DNA of 64,000 bases from Geothermobacter hydrogeniphilus. GTDB taxonomy: Bacteria > Desulfobacterota > Desulfuromonadia > Desulfuromonadales > Geothermobacteraceae. This document shows, piece after piece, positions 38,384 through 47,643 of the stretch (its first letter is position 1; the number at the start of each line of letters is the position of its first letter). The stretch covers positions 1-64,000 of the forward strand of contig NZ_NAAD01000011.1 in the NCBI RefSeq assembly GCF_002093115.1, given 5' to 3'. The position numbers and the translations under genes were made by a program. Under the pieces are notes generated by a model. That model ran no database searches. It saw only the letters and a program-made list of their open reading frames with translations, and was not told the origin of the DNA.

Positions 38384-40171
38384 TTAGATATCCGTCTTGC
38401 CGAACAGGTCGGGAATCCGGGTCATCATTTCTTCTTCGAGGCAGTGGGTGACTTCTGCAACGGTCGACATCTGCAGCAGTTTTTCGAGCAATTCTTTTCC
38501 CTCGGAATAACGAATCTGGCGCACAACCCGTTTTACGCGCGGGATACAGGGCGCATTCATCGAGAGTTCACCGAAACCGAGACCAATCAGGATCGGCAGG
38601 TAGAGGGGTTCCGCAGCCATCTCGCCGCACATCGCCACCTTGATCCCCGCCTGCCGCGCGGCACTGCAGATCATCTGCAGGGCCCTTAAAATGGCCGGAT
38701 GCAGGGGTTCGTAAAGATAGGCGACATGTTCATTGGACCGATCCACCGCCAGACAATACTGAATCAGGTCATTGGTGCCGACCGAAAAGAAATCGACCTC
38801 GCGGGCCAGCTTGTCGGCAATCATGGCGGCTGAAGGAGTCTCAATCATGATGCCGACCGGAAGCCTGCCGTCAAAATCGATACCTTCGCGACTCAACTCG
38901 GCCATGGCCTGATGAAGAATCGATTTGCAGGCGCGGATTTCAGAAACACCGGAAATCATCGGGAACATCACCCGGACCGGTCCCAGGGCCGACACCCTGA
39001 GGATGGCCCGCAACTGGATTTTCAAAAGCTGCCGGTCGGCCAGGGAAAAGCGGACTCCGCGCAATCCGAGAGCCGGATTCACCTCATCGGAGAGATTGAT
39101 CTCGGGAACGAACTTGTCACCACCGACATCGAGGGTGCGGATTGTGACTTCATGGGGCGCCATGGCGGTGGCAATTTCGCGATAGGCGTCGAACTGCTCC
39201 TCCTCGTCCGGGGGAAACTGTCTGCCGAGATACAGGAACTCGGAGCGGAACAGGCCGACCCCTTCGGCCCCCTGGGCGAGGGCATGGGGTACTTCGGACG
39301 GTAATTCAACATTGCATCGCAGCACCAGTCGATGGCCATCAGGAGTTTCAGCAGGCAGGCTGCGGTAACTGAGCAGTTCCCTTTCACCATATTCGTAACG
39401 TTGCTTCTTCTGCAGGTATTCCCGGAACGTTTCCGGCGTGGGGTTGAGAATAACGGTGCCGCTGGAGCCATCGACGATCAAAGGCGTGCCGCCGGGGATC
39501 AGCGCGGTCGCGTTTTCCAATCCGACAACCGCCGGGATACCCTGGGATCGTGCCAGAATTGCGGTATGCGACGTACGGCCGCCGACATCGGTGACAAAAC
39601 CGATGATCTTGTCCTTGTCGATCTGCATGGTATCGGCCGGTGAAAGGTCGTGGGCGACAACCACGACTTTTCGATCGATGCCGGACAGCGACTGTTCCGA
39701 CTCTCCCGTAAGATTGCGCAACAGCCGTTCTCCAACCGATTCCACATCCGACCCGCGATCACGCAGGTATTCATCCTCAATGCTCTCGAACACCGAACGG
39801 AACTGGTCGAGAGCGCGCTTCAGCGCCCCTTCGGCATTGAGCAGATCTTCACGGATACCACGCCGGGTTTCGGCGTGCAGCATCTGATCCTCCAGGATCA
39901 GCAGGTGCGTATCAATGATGTACAGATGTTCGGCCAGGTGGCGATCGGCGACCCGCCGTTTGACCTCGTGGAGCTGCTGCCGGGAAATCTCAACCGCTTC
40001 CTCAAAGGCCGCTATTTCGACATCGACGTCGCTCTTGCGGATACGACGCTCAAGCGCGGCCATACGGGCGCGGTTGACGAGGTGAGTCGCGCCGATGGCA
40101 ATCCCCGGGGACACACCGATACCAACCAGAAATGTGTCGGGACTTATTTCAGTCTTCACCGAAGCCATCAT
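38384..40171 (-). CDS. ptsI: PTS enzyme I (phosphoenolpyruvate-protein phosphotransferase)
   Basis: Transfers phosphate from PEP to HPr. The 595-residue protein has the N-terminal VGIGVSPGIAIG, the phospho-histidine motif GGRTSHTAILARSQGIPAVVG, and the PEP-binding TIM barrel with EGVGLFRSEFLYL, RTLDVGGDKF and CGEMAAEPLY. It lacks a GAF domain, so it is classical EI rather than EI-Ntr (PtsP). Its ATG lies 23 bases inside the ptsH end, so translation is coupled. Confidence 0.96.
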   Translation of the reverse strand: MMASVKTEISPDTFLVGIGVSPGIAIGATHLVNRARMAALERRIRKSDVDVEIAAFEEAVEISRQQLHEVKRRVADRHLAEHLYIIDTHLLILEDQMLHAETRRGIREDLLNAEGALKRALDQFRSVFESIEDEYLRDRGSDVESVGERLLRNLTGESEQSLSGIDRKVVVVAHDLSPADTMQIDKDKIIGFVTDVGGRTSHTAILARSQGIPAVVGLENATALIPGGTPLIVDGSSGTVILNPTPETFREYLQKKQRYEYGERELLSYRSLPAETPDGHRLVLRCNVELPSEVPHALAQGAEGVGLFRSEFLYLGRQFPPDEEEQFDAYREIATAMAPHEVTIRTLDVGGDKFVPEINLSDEVNPALGLRGVRFSLADRQLLKIQLRAILRVSALGPVRVMFPMISGVSEIRACKSILHQAMAELSREGIDFDGRLPVGIMIETPSAAMIADKLAREVDFFSVGTNDLIQYCLAVDRSNEHVAYLYEPLHPAILRALQMICSAARQAGIKVAMCGEMAAEPLYLPILIGLGFGELSMNAPCIPRVKRVVRQIRYSEGKELLEKLLQMSTVAEVTHCLEEEMMTRIPDLFGKTDI

Positions 40172-40415
40172 TAATAAGTTCTTCCAATGCTTTCAGGGCC
40201 GCCTCTTCATCAGGGCCGTTGACGCTGACGGAAATGGTCGATCCACGGGGAGCGGCCAGCATCAGAATTCCCATGATGCTCTTGCCGTTGACTTCCAGGT
40301 CGTCTTTGCTGACCAGGACATCCGCCGAGAATCGTCCGGCGGTCTGCACCAGTTGCGCAGCCGCCCTGGCATGCAGTCCCAACCGGTTGATAATAGTAAA
40401 TTCCTTTTCGATCAT
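40149..40415 (-). CDS. ptsH: HPr phosphocarrier protein
   Basis: An 88-residue HPr with the catalytic histidine in RLGLHARAAAQLV (His15) and the regulatory serine in GKSIMGILMLAAPRGS (Ser46). The serine environment fits phosphorylation by the HPr kinase encoded at 43.9 kb. It overlaps ptsI by 23 bases. Confidence 0.97.
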   Translation of the reverse strand: MIEKEFTIINRLGLHARAAAQLVQTAGRFSADVLVSKDDLEVNGKSIMGILMLAAPRGSTISVSVNGPDEEAALKALEELINDGFGED

Positions 40416-40442
40416 TATTCAGCGTTGCCTTTCAGCTATCAT

Positions 40443-40604
40443 CCTGAATCCGTGAGTTCCTGTTGGATGGAGAGTGCAAGTACCTGGTCTGAATGAGATT
40501 TCCAAAAATCTGAAGCGCACCCACAGGTTCGCTGGTGATTTTGGGGAAGCTCAGACAGATCAATGACTTGTGCTATCCACCAACAAGGGGCTCACTGATT
40601 CAGG
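40443..40604. repeat. Fold-back repeat family B, copy 3
   Basis: A full-length copy in the opposite orientation to copies 1 and 2, ends CCTGAATCCGTGAG and CACTGATTCAGG. It fills the gap between ptsH and the IID gene inside the PTS gene run. Confidence 0.85.
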
Positions 40605-40605
40605 T

Positions 40606-41367
40606 TCATTTCAGGACCCTCACTGCAAGCGTCAGGAAGGTCCCCAGGTAGATCATGGCCAGAGGAGAAACACCCTTGCGCGCCAGCCAGCAACAGAAGC
40701 CGACCACCGGCAGAGCAACAAAACCGACCGCGGGCGGCAGCCCCTTGTCATGCAGCATCATCGAAACCCACATAGCGCACAAACCACCCAGCAGGATAAC
40801 GACTGCCTCCTTGATGCGGATCGCCAGATCGGGCAGATGCCAGCGCTGGATGGTTGCAACAATCCCCGCACCCCGCTGCCAGCCCCGAAAAAATCCCCAG
40901 AAGCGAAAGAACAGGTGCGGGAGGTTGTAAACCAGCAGCAACACGGCACAGGCCAGCAACGATCCGCGGACCGCGAAAAACAGGGCCAGCACCGCAGCCA
41001 GGGGACGAATCCCCCCCCAGAACAGAGCATCCCCCATGGCGGCGAAAGGCGCCATCATCATGCCGTTGAAATCACTTGCCGAAACCCCGTCCTGCGGGGT
41101 CCCGGCAACGGCATCCGTCTCCAGGGCAATGGCCGATCCGAGAATGGCGGCTCCCAGGTAGGGATGGCTGTTGAAATAGCCGAGATGACGCTGAAAAGCC
41201 TGTTTTCGTTCTTCTCCCCGGTAGAGACAGCGCAACGCCGGGGCCAGAACATAAAGGGCTCCCAATCCCTGCAGAGATTCGAAATTCCAGCTGGCCTGAA
41301 GCAGAAAGGATCGCAACGCGCAACGACCAACCAGCAGGGCATTGATCTGTCCTCGGGCGTTCTTCAT
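40606..41367 (-). CDS. PTS mannose/fructose/sorbose-family IID component
   Basis: A 253-residue membrane component: an N-terminal cytoplasmic domain with SFLLQASWNFESLQGLG and RHLGYFNSHPYLGAAILG, the FAAMGDALFWGGIRPL hydrophilic loop, then C-terminal helices. With IIC it forms the sugar channel of mannose-type systems. It is somewhat shorter than typical IID (about 270-280). It overlaps the IIC stop by four bases. Confidence 0.93.
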   Translation of the reverse strand: MKNARGQINALLVGRCALRSFLLQASWNFESLQGLGALYVLAPALRCLYRGEERKQAFQRHLGYFNSHPYLGAAILGSAIALETDAVAGTPQDGVSASDFNGMMMAPFAAMGDALFWGGIRPLAAVLALFFAVRGSLLACAVLLLVYNLPHLFFRFWGFFRGWQRGAGIVATIQRWHLPDLAIRIKEAVVILLGGLCAMWVSMMLHDKGLPPAVGFVALPVVGFCCWLARKGVSPLAMIYLGTFLTLAVRVLK

Positions 41368-42056
41368 AGCAGCCAGATCGTCAGCAGCACGGTCACGAAC
41401 GACGTACTGAACAGGGTCAGAGCACGGCTGACATGCAGAGTCGCCAGGATGACCGCCGCCCCGACCAGGGGAAAAAGCAGTTCCAACTCACCGGTCAGCG
41501 GCTGAAGCAGGTGAACAGCCCTTGGCAGCAGGGGCATCCCGATCAGCATCCCCCCCGCCACGACAACCACGAAGGTCGCCAGAGCCGCTCCGGCGAAATG
41601 CAGCACGCCCCGCAGATGCAGGCGTTCAATCTGTTCTTCATGACCGTCAGCCACGGCTCTCTCAGCGCGTCGCAACAGCCGGCTGTTGCAGTTTCGCGCC
41701 AACCGGTCGAACCATTGACCGACCTTTCCCAGCGGCATTGCCAGCAACAGGGCAAAGAGCGCTACCGGTTCCGGAGCAAACCCACCCGCGGGATTGAGCA
41801 GAACCGTCAGGCAGGTGGCACCGACAGCGACCTGGGTGTCATCCGGCGGAATCGCGGCACCGACCGGCATGCGCGACAGCCAGAGCAGTTCACACAGTGC
41901 CCCGATCAGCAACCCGCTTTCAGGGACGCCCAGCAACCAGCCAAGCAGGGATCCCGCCACCAACGGCCGGGACAACATGATCTGCAGCAGGGCGGTGCGA
42001 TCAAGCCCGGCCACAATGGCGATCAGTCCTCCCGACAACAAAACGGTCCAGCTCAC
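41364..42056 (-). CDS. PTS mannose/fructose/sorbose-family IIC component
   Basis: A 230-residue, six- to seven-helix membrane protein with GLDRTALLQIMLSRPLVAGSLLG and ESGLLIGALCELLWLSRMPVGAAIPPD, the substrate-channel signature of mannose-type IIC. A charged cytoplasmic loop (NSRLLRRAERAVADGHEEQI) divides the halves. It starts one base after the IIB gene. Confidence 0.92.
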   Translation of the reverse strand: MSWTVLLSGGLIAIVAGLDRTALLQIMLSRPLVAGSLLGWLLGVPESGLLIGALCELLWLSRMPVGAAIPPDDTQVAVGATCLTVLLNPAGGFAPEPVALFALLLAMPLGKVGQWFDRLARNCNSRLLRRAERAVADGHEEQIERLHLRGVLHFAGAALATFVVVVAGGMLIGMPLLPRAVHLLQPLTGELELLFPLVGAAVILATLHVSRALTLFSTSFVTVLLTIWLL

Positions 42057-42057
42057 C

Positions 42058-42546
42058 TCAGGCTCCCGTCTGCACCAGCTTGCGCCAGGGACGCTCGCGA
42101 TCAGCGGGAATACACTGGGACACGATCTTCACTCCCTGTTCTTCCTCCAGGCGACGTAGGTTGACAATGTCGTCGTCATCGAGCGAGATGGTACAGGAAC
42201 AGCGCAGCTTGCCCGCTCCTGCGTGCATGTTGCCCAGGTTGAGGCGGTCGAAGGGCAATCCCAGCCGATGACCCTGCAGAGCGTCAGCGGACGTTTCAAA
42301 CAACAGCAGAACACGTCGACCGGCAAACATCCCCTGCCGGACCAGCTCAGCCAGCTCGGTCAATCCACCAATAACAAGTTTGATATTCTTCGGTACGGAA
42401 GCGGTCATCACTGCGCGGCGTAAAGGCTCCCCGGCCACTTTGTCACTGGCGACGACAATACAGTCCGCCTGGGTATGAGGCACCCAGGCCTCCAGGACCT
42501 GGCCGTGAATCAACCGGTTATCAATACGGGCGAGAACAACACTCAT
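42058..42546 (-). CDS. PTS mannose/fructose/sorbose-family IIB component
   Basis: A 162-residue cytoplasmic phosphocarrier with the active-site histidine in RIDNRLIHGQVLEAW (about residue 14) and the family segment LNLGNMHAGAGK. It accepts phosphate from IIA. An 80-base gap separates it from the IIA gene; that gap holds CCTGATTCAGG, perhaps a decayed end of a B repeat. Confidence 0.94.
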   Translation of the reverse strand: MSVVLARIDNRLIHGQVLEAWVPHTQADCIVVASDKVAGEPLRRAVMTASVPKNIKLVIGGLTELAELVRQGMFAGRRVLLLFETSADALQGHRLGLPFDRLNLGNMHAGAGKLRCSCTISLDDDDIVNLRRLEEEQGVKIVSQCIPADRERPWRKLVQTGA

Positions 42547-42624
42547 TCGTTATATCCTTGAGCCGGAATCAGGGCACCCACACCGCCGGAGCATAAAATT
42601 CCTGCCTGATTCAGGTTGATAAAA

Positions 42625-43026
42625 CTACTGACGCAAAAAATCACTGGCCAGGGTAATACTCTGCTGGCCATAAGCTTTGAGCAGGGCGGCAAGTTCGGCC
42701 AGTGAAAGAGACTCCTGACTGTTGAAGAATTTTATCACCATCGGCAGGTTAACCCCGGTGACGATCTCGACTTTTCCCGGTTCAAGAAATGACAGACTGA
42801 CGTTCGAAGGCGTCCCTCCGAACATATCGGTCATGATCACCACACCATCCCCGTCAGCGGACACCGAGGCAACAGCAGCTTCAATCTCGGAGCGAATCTC
42901 CTCGACACCCTGCTCCTTGAGAATCGCAACCGCGCGGGCATTAAGACAGGGGCCGATAATCATTTCGGCGGCATTGAGCATCTCCGCCGCCAACCGGGAA
43001 TGGGTCGCAACCACCAGACCAATCAT
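42625..43026 (-). CDS. PTS mannose-family IIA component
   Basis: A 133-residue protein with the phospho-histidine in IGLVVATHSRLAAEML (about residue 9) and the VIMTDMFGGTPSNVSLSFL segment. It takes phosphate from HPr. The ATG at 43026 follows AAGAGGTG and overlaps the rapZ end region by zero to a few bases; a longer reading to 43146 would lie within rapZ. Confidence 0.94.
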   Translation of the reverse strand: MIGLVVATHSRLAAEMLNAAEMIIGPCLNARAVAILKEQGVEEIRSEIEAAVASVSADGDGVVIMTDMFGGTPSNVSLSFLEPGKVEIVTGVNLPMVIKFFNSQESLSLAELAALLKAYGQQSITLASDFLRQ

Positions 43027-43030
43027 TGAT

Positions 43031-43897
43031 TCACCTCTTGGTCGCATCCCGATGGAGAACATCGACATGCAATCCTTCACCGGGCAGGAGGCCGCGCAGG
43101 GTTTCAACCACCGCGACACTGCGATGGCGGCCGCCGGTACAACCAATTGAGACCGTCAGGTAACTCTTCCCTTCCTGACGGTATTGGGGCAGCAGAAACT
43201 GCAGCATGTCCTGAAGTTTCTGCAGAAAAGACCTGCCGACCGGATTTTCAAGAGAAAAACTTCGAACTCTCTGATCCGTACCGGTCAACGGCTGCAGATC
43301 GGGATGGTAATGCGGGTTGGGAAGAAACCGAACATCAAAAACCAGGTCTGACTCAACCGGCACCCCGAAACGGAAACCGAAGGATTGCAGCAGAACCGCA
43401 AGCTGCTGACTTGACTGATCCCCACTGGCCAGACGTATCACCTGGTTGCGCAACTGGTGAGGTGTCAGCCAGGAAGAATCAATAAAATGGGTCGCCAGCT
43501 GCTTCATCTCCGCAAGAAGCGCCCGCTCCAGTTCGATCCCATGAACAACCTGGTCCTGACTGGCCAGGGGATGCCGGCGTCGGGTTTCGGAAAAACGACG
43601 TGTCAGAACGTCATTATTGGCCTCGAAAAAGAAAATCTCGATTTCGAAACCGGTCCTGGCAAGGGTTTCGAAAGTACTGCGGGCCTCGGCCAGGTAGTCG
43701 CGGTTGCGCACATCGACAACCACCGCCAACTCACCCCCCTCGGGCTGGAAGGTGGTCGCCAGACCGAGGCACTGCGGCAGTAAAGGCAATGGCAGGTTGT
43801 CGACGACAAAGAACCCGACATCTTCAAGGGCGCGGGCGGCGCAGCTCTTGCCGGAACCCGACAGCCCGGTAATGACAAGAACCCGTTTGGCGCTCAT
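43031..43897 (-). CDS. rapZ: RNase adapter / nucleotide-binding protein RapZ
   Basis: A 288-residue protein with the Walker A motif ITGLSGSGKSCAARALED, Walker B-like AVVVDVRNRDYL, and the C-terminal SIGCTGGRHRSVAVVETL domain. In enterobacteria RapZ links glucosamine-6-phosphate levels to sRNA decay; in other bacteria its role is less certain. It overlaps hprK by four bases, the usual arrangement beside PTS regulators. Confidence 0.95.
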   Translation of the reverse strand: MSAKRVLVITGLSGSGKSCAARALEDVGFFVVDNLPLPLLPQCLGLATTFQPEGGELAVVVDVRNRDYLAEARSTFETLARTGFEIEIFFFEANNDVLTRRFSETRRRHPLASQDQVVHGIELERALLAEMKQLATHFIDSSWLTPHQLRNQVIRLASGDQSSQQLAVLLQSFGFRFGVPVESDLVFDVRFLPNPHYHPDLQPLTGTDQRVRSFSLENPVGRSFLQKLQDMLQFLLPQYRQEGKSYLTVSIGCTGGRHRSVAVVETLRGLLPGEGLHVDVLHRDATKR

Positions 43898-44868
43898 TCG
43901 AGATTATCTCCGATAATGGTGTGGGAATGCAACCAGGCGGTTTCTGCCATGCGTTTTTCCAGCCGGTCCTGAAATTCCACCGCGCTGTTGTATCCCATCT
44001 CCTTGAGCAACTGGTTCCGAGCCGCCACTTCGACAATGCTGGTGATATTCCGTCCCGGACGAACCGGGATCTTCAGCAGCGGGATCCCCAACCCGAGAAC
44101 CTTGTATTTTTCCTCCTCCAGCCCGAGACGGTCATATTCGTGTCCGTCCTCCCAGGAAACCAGCTCGATGGCCAGGTCAATTTTCTTTCTTTCCCGGATG
44201 GCCGCAACACCGAACAGGTGCTTGATATTGATAATGCCGAGCCCGCGAATCTCCATATGATAGTGAAGTAGATCCATCCCCTCACCGAAAAGAACCGCCG
44301 GCAATTTCATCCTCACCTTGACAACGTCATCAGCCACCAGTCGATGGCCACGCAGCACCAGGTCGAGAGCGACTTCACTCTTGCCGATACCGCTTTTGCC
44401 GTGCAGCAGCACCCCGACACCGAGGACATCGACCAGGACACCATGGATCGTTGTTGACGGCAGCAGACGCTCTTCCAGGAACTGGGTGATCAGCGAAATG
44501 AAGGTGGAACTCTGGTGATGAGTCCGCAACAGGGGAATACCCCGAGCCTCGACTTCCCGCACCAGCATCGACGGCGGCTCCTGCCCCTTGGTGATGATGA
44601 AACAACAGATATCGACGTTACAGAGTTTGGCCAGGTTCTTCTCGGCGAGATCAACCGGAAGATGGTTGAGATAGCTCAGTTCCGTTGAACCGAGGACCTG
44701 CAGACGGTCGGGATGAAGATTGGTCACGTACCCGGCAAGAGCGAGACCGGGTTTCTGGATTCGGGGAACCTGAACATGACGCAACAGGCCCTTTTCACCG
44801 GCCAGCAATTCCAGGTCAAGGCCGGCTTCCTTTTCACTCAGAATATCCTGGATCGTGATTCCGGGCAT
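43894..44868 (-). CDS. hprK: HPr kinase/phosphorylase
   Basis: Phosphorylates and dephosphorylates HPr at Ser46. The 324-residue protein has the N-terminal regulatory domain (TIQDILSEKEAGLDLELLAG) and the catalytic domain with HGVLVDVLGVGVLLHGKSGI followed by GKSEVALDLV, the P-loop, then HRLVADDVV and EIRGLGIINIKHLFG. The ATG at 44868 is chosen for its AGAGGA; a GTG/ATG reading to 44913 is unlikely. Confidence 0.96.
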   Translation of the reverse strand: MPGITIQDILSEKEAGLDLELLAGEKGLLRHVQVPRIQKPGLALAGYVTNLHPDRLQVLGSTELSYLNHLPVDLAEKNLAKLCNVDICCFIITKGQEPPSMLVREVEARGIPLLRTHHQSSTFISLITQFLEERLLPSTTIHGVLVDVLGVGVLLHGKSGIGKSEVALDLVLRGHRLVADDVVKVRMKLPAVLFGEGMDLLHYHMEIRGLGIINIKHLFGVAAIRERKKIDLAIELVSWEDGHEYDRLGLEEEKYKVLGLGIPLLKIPVRPGRNITSIVEVAARNQLLKEMGYNSAVEFQDRLEKRMAETAWLHSHTIIGDNLE

Positions 44869-44943
44869 GCGGATCGGTCCTCTGAAAAGTCGGGGCCTGT
44901 TCCGGGACGGCACGGGCCATGCTATGAAAACATTGGGGGGACG

Positions 44944-45405
44944 CTAAAGGGACTCCTCCTGACGAGCGATAATTCCGTAGATGCTTTCGGCATCCTCGGC
45001 ATCAAGGAGTGCCTGGCGGACGGAGGGATTTTTCAGCAGCTTGGAAATGCGCGCCAGGGTCTTCAGGTGGACGCCGACCGACTCTTCAGGCGCGACCAGC
45101 AGGAAAAAAAGCTGGGCCGGACGCCCGTCCATCGAATCAAAATCGATTCCGCCGCGACTGCGGCCGAAGGAAATCAACAGTTTGTCCAGCTTTCTCAACT
45201 TGCCATGGGGAATGGCAACTCCATCGCCGATCCCGGTGCTGCCGAGCTGTTCCCGCTCCTGGAGGATCGCGACCACCTCATCGCGATCAAGAGACGGTTC
45301 AACACGCATCAGGGCATCGGTCAACTCTCCGAGGACCTCCGCTTTGGTGGAAGCTTGCAGGTCGGCGGAGATCGCAGCGGGGTCAAGTAGATCAATAATC
45401 TTCAT
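44944..45405 (-). CDS. ptsN: PTS nitrogen-type IIA protein
   Basis: A 153-residue EIIA-Ntr with the phospho-histidine in GIGDGVAIPHGKLRKL and the typical LLVAPEESVGVHLKTLARISKLL segment. It acts as a regulator rather than a transporter subunit. The neighbouring rpoN and hpf are its classic partners. The ribosome site is weak (CAGAATT before ATG 45405). Confidence 0.95.
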   Translation of the reverse strand: MKIIDLLDPAAISADLQASTKAEVLGELTDALMRVEPSLDRDEVVAILQEREQLGSTGIGDGVAIPHGKLRKLDKLLISFGRSRGGIDFDSMDGRPAQLFFLLVAPEESVGVHLKTLARISKLLKNPSVRQALLDAEDAESIYGIIARQEESL

Positions 45406-45430
45406 AATTCTGACTGAGTTCGGATACAAG

Positions 45431-45462
45431 TCAGGGGGAGAGTGGCGGGACTCTCCCCCTGA
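45431..45462 (-). terminator. Hairpin between hpf and ptsN
   Basis: TCAGGGGGAGAGT / ACTCTCCCCCTGA, a 13-bp perfect stem with a six-base loop. It lacks a T-run on the minus strand, so it may attenuate or stabilise rather than end transcription. Confidence 0.5.
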
Positions 45463-45474
45463 ACCGATGTGAGA

Positions 45475-46029
45475 TCAGGCTCCCTGTTGAGGTTCGATCA
45501 GGCCGTAGTTGCCGTCTTTGCGGCGATAGACCACATTAATGTCTTCGTTTCGGTCATTGGTGAAAACAAGAAAATCCTTGTGCAGCAGATCCATCTGCAT
45601 GACCGCCTCTTCCACCGACATCGGCTTGACCGAAAAACTGTGGGAGTGAATAATGATCGGTTCCGAGGAACCCTCTTCATCAACACTCTCCGCCTTGAGA
45701 ACGGTTTTCTGAACCTGCCGCTCTCTCCCGGACAAAGGCTTGTGCCGTTTCAGGCGATCCTTGTAGCGTTTCAGCTGACGTTCAATCTTGTCGACCACGG
45801 CATCGATGGCCGCGTACATGTCGTTGGTGGTCTCGGTGCCCTTGATGGTAATTCCCTTGGCGACCAGAGTCACCTCGGCTCGATGACGGATCTTCTTTTC
45901 GACCGAAAGAACCGCCTGAGCATCGATCGGTTCTTCGATGTACTTCTTGACCCTGGAGAGTTTTTCCTGCAGATAATCACGAACGGGTGCACTTACTTCC
46001 ATGTGTCTGAAAGTTGTGGCAACTTGCAT
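45475..46029 (-). CDS. hpf: Ribosome hibernation promoting factor, long form
   Basis: A 184-residue long-form HPF: the N-terminal ribosome-binding domain starts MQVATTFRHMEVSAPVRDYL and contains AEVTLVAKGITIKGTE and DMYAAIDAVVDKIERQLKRY; a linker follows, then the C-terminal dimerisation domain with KPMSVEEAVMQMDLLHKDFL and RRKDGNYGLIEP. The long form pairs two 70S into 100S ribosomes. Directly downstream of rpoN. Confidence 0.97.
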   Translation of the reverse strand: MQVATTFRHMEVSAPVRDYLQEKLSRVKKYIEEPIDAQAVLSVEKKIRHRAEVTLVAKGITIKGTETTNDMYAAIDAVVDKIERQLKRYKDRLKRHKPLSGRERQVQKTVLKAESVDEEGSSEPIIIHSHSFSVKPMSVEEAVMQMDLLHKDFLVFTNDRNEDINVVYRRKDGNYGLIEPQQGA

Positions 46030-46107
46030 ATGAATCTACCTCCTGGTAATGCCTCGTGGGGCGTTATCGATAGCTGAAGTATATCGCCCCGTTGACCGTT
46101 GACCAGC

Positions 46108-47589
46108 CTAAAAGAGTCGCTTACGTTCGGTGGACGATCCGATGCCGAGCATCTCACGGTACTTGGTCACCGTGCGCCGGGCGATATCGATATCGGATTC
46201 ACGCAGAATTTCGACAATCTTCTGATCTGAATAGGGTTTTTTCGGATTTTCTCCGGAAATAATTTCCTGAATCTTGCTCTTGACACTTTCGGAGGCGATG
46301 GTGTCCCCGCCGGTTGTGCTTATACCGCTATTGAAAAAGAACTTCAACTCAAAAAGACCCTGCGGCGTCTGCACATACTTGTTGGTGGTCACCCGACTGA
46401 TCGTCGATTCGTGCATTTCGATGTCTTCGGCAACATCACGCAGCACAAGGGGTTTGAGATAGGCAATGCCCTTGTCGAAGAATTCGCGCTGAAACTTGAC
46501 AATGCTCTTGGTGACCCGATAGATGGTGCGCTGACGTTGATGGATACTCTTGATCAGCCAGAGCGCGCCGCGCATTTTCTCCTGGATATACTCACCTGCC
46601 TTGGCATCGACTTCCCTGCTGCCGGAAAGGGCGTTGCGATAAAACGAATTGATGCGCAAGTTCGGAAGCCCTTCATCGTTCAACACCACCACGTACTCAT
46701 CACTGATCTTGTAGACAAAGATGTCCGGGGTGATGTAATGAACATCTTCCTCGCCATAGGCGCTGCCGGGACGGGGGTCGAGGTTGGAAATGATTTTCGC
46801 CGCACCGAGGACTTCATCGAGACTGACGCCAAGCGCCTTGGCAATGACGGGATACTTGCGGGCCTCGAGTTCCCGGATGTGATCGAGCAGCACCCGCTCA
46901 ACCAGAGAACCCTGCATGCCGAGATGTTCAACCTGGCGCAGCAGGGATTCCCGCAGATCTCTGCAGGCAATCCCCGGCGGGTCAAACTGCTGAACCAGCA
47001 GCAGAACCTCCTCGACCTGTTCGGCGGTCACCCGGCAGGCTCCGGCAATCTCTTCCAGTGAAGCCTGCAGGTAGCCGTCAGCGTCAAGGTTGCCGATAAT
47101 CTCGGCGGCGATGGCACGTTTCCAGTCAACGATACGGGACAGATTCAACTGCCACATCAGGTGTTCGGCAAGGGTACTCTTGCGCGTCAGCAGGTTCTCG
47201 TAGGAAGGGCGATCGTCGTCACTTTCGTAGATATCGGCGGTGGTTCCCGACTGGGTGTAACCTTCGAGATAGGCTTGCCAGTCAATCTCATCCTTGAGCC
47301 CTGCCGGATCTTCTGGCATTTCCTCGGCATTCTCGTTGGCGGGTTCCGCTTCAGACTTTTCGGTGTCGGCGGCAGTTTCCGCTACATCTTCAACTTCATT
47401 TTCCGCGGATTCCTTTTCCTCCGCCTGTTCCCCACTCTCTTCCAGAATCGGGTTCTCTTCCAGCTCCTGCTGAACCATATCCAGCAACTCCATACGGGAG
47501 AGCTGGAGCAGCTTGATTGCCTGTTGCAGCTGGGGCGTCATCACCAGCTGCTGGCTCATCTTAAGTTGTTGACGTAATTCCAGGGCCAT
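46108..47589 (-). CDS. rpoN: RNA polymerase sigma-54 factor
   Basis: A 493-residue sigma-54: the glutamine-rich activator region ALELRQQLKMSQQLVMTPQL, an acidic region II (about 55-100), the core-binding domain with GIACRDLRESLLRQ, the DNA-binding helix-turn-helix ESTISRVTTNKYVQTPQGLFEL and the RpoN box ARRTVTKYREMLGIGSS. It is followed by hpf, ptsN, hprK and rapZ, and preceded by lptB. Confidence 0.98.
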   Translation of the reverse strand: MALELRQQLKMSQQLVMTPQLQQAIKLLQLSRMELLDMVQQELEENPILEESGEQAEEKESAENEVEDVAETAADTEKSEAEPANENAEEMPEDPAGLKDEIDWQAYLEGYTQSGTTADIYESDDDRPSYENLLTRKSTLAEHLMWQLNLSRIVDWKRAIAAEIIGNLDADGYLQASLEEIAGACRVTAEQVEEVLLLVQQFDPPGIACRDLRESLLRQVEHLGMQGSLVERVLLDHIRELEARKYPVIAKALGVSLDEVLGAAKIISNLDPRPGSAYGEEDVHYITPDIFVYKISDEYVVVLNDEGLPNLRINSFYRNALSGSREVDAKAGEYIQEKMRGALWLIKSIHQRQRTIYRVTKSIVKFQREFFDKGIAYLKPLVLRDVAEDIEMHESTISRVTTNKYVQTPQGLFELKFFFNSGISTTGGDTIASESVKSKIQEIISGENPKKPYSDQKIVEILRESDIDIARRTVTKYREMLGIGSSTERKRLF

Positions 47590-47643
47590 CAGGACTCCAT
47601 TCAGTGCGTGCTCCGGTAGAGCTTACCACCAGCCATTTCATTT

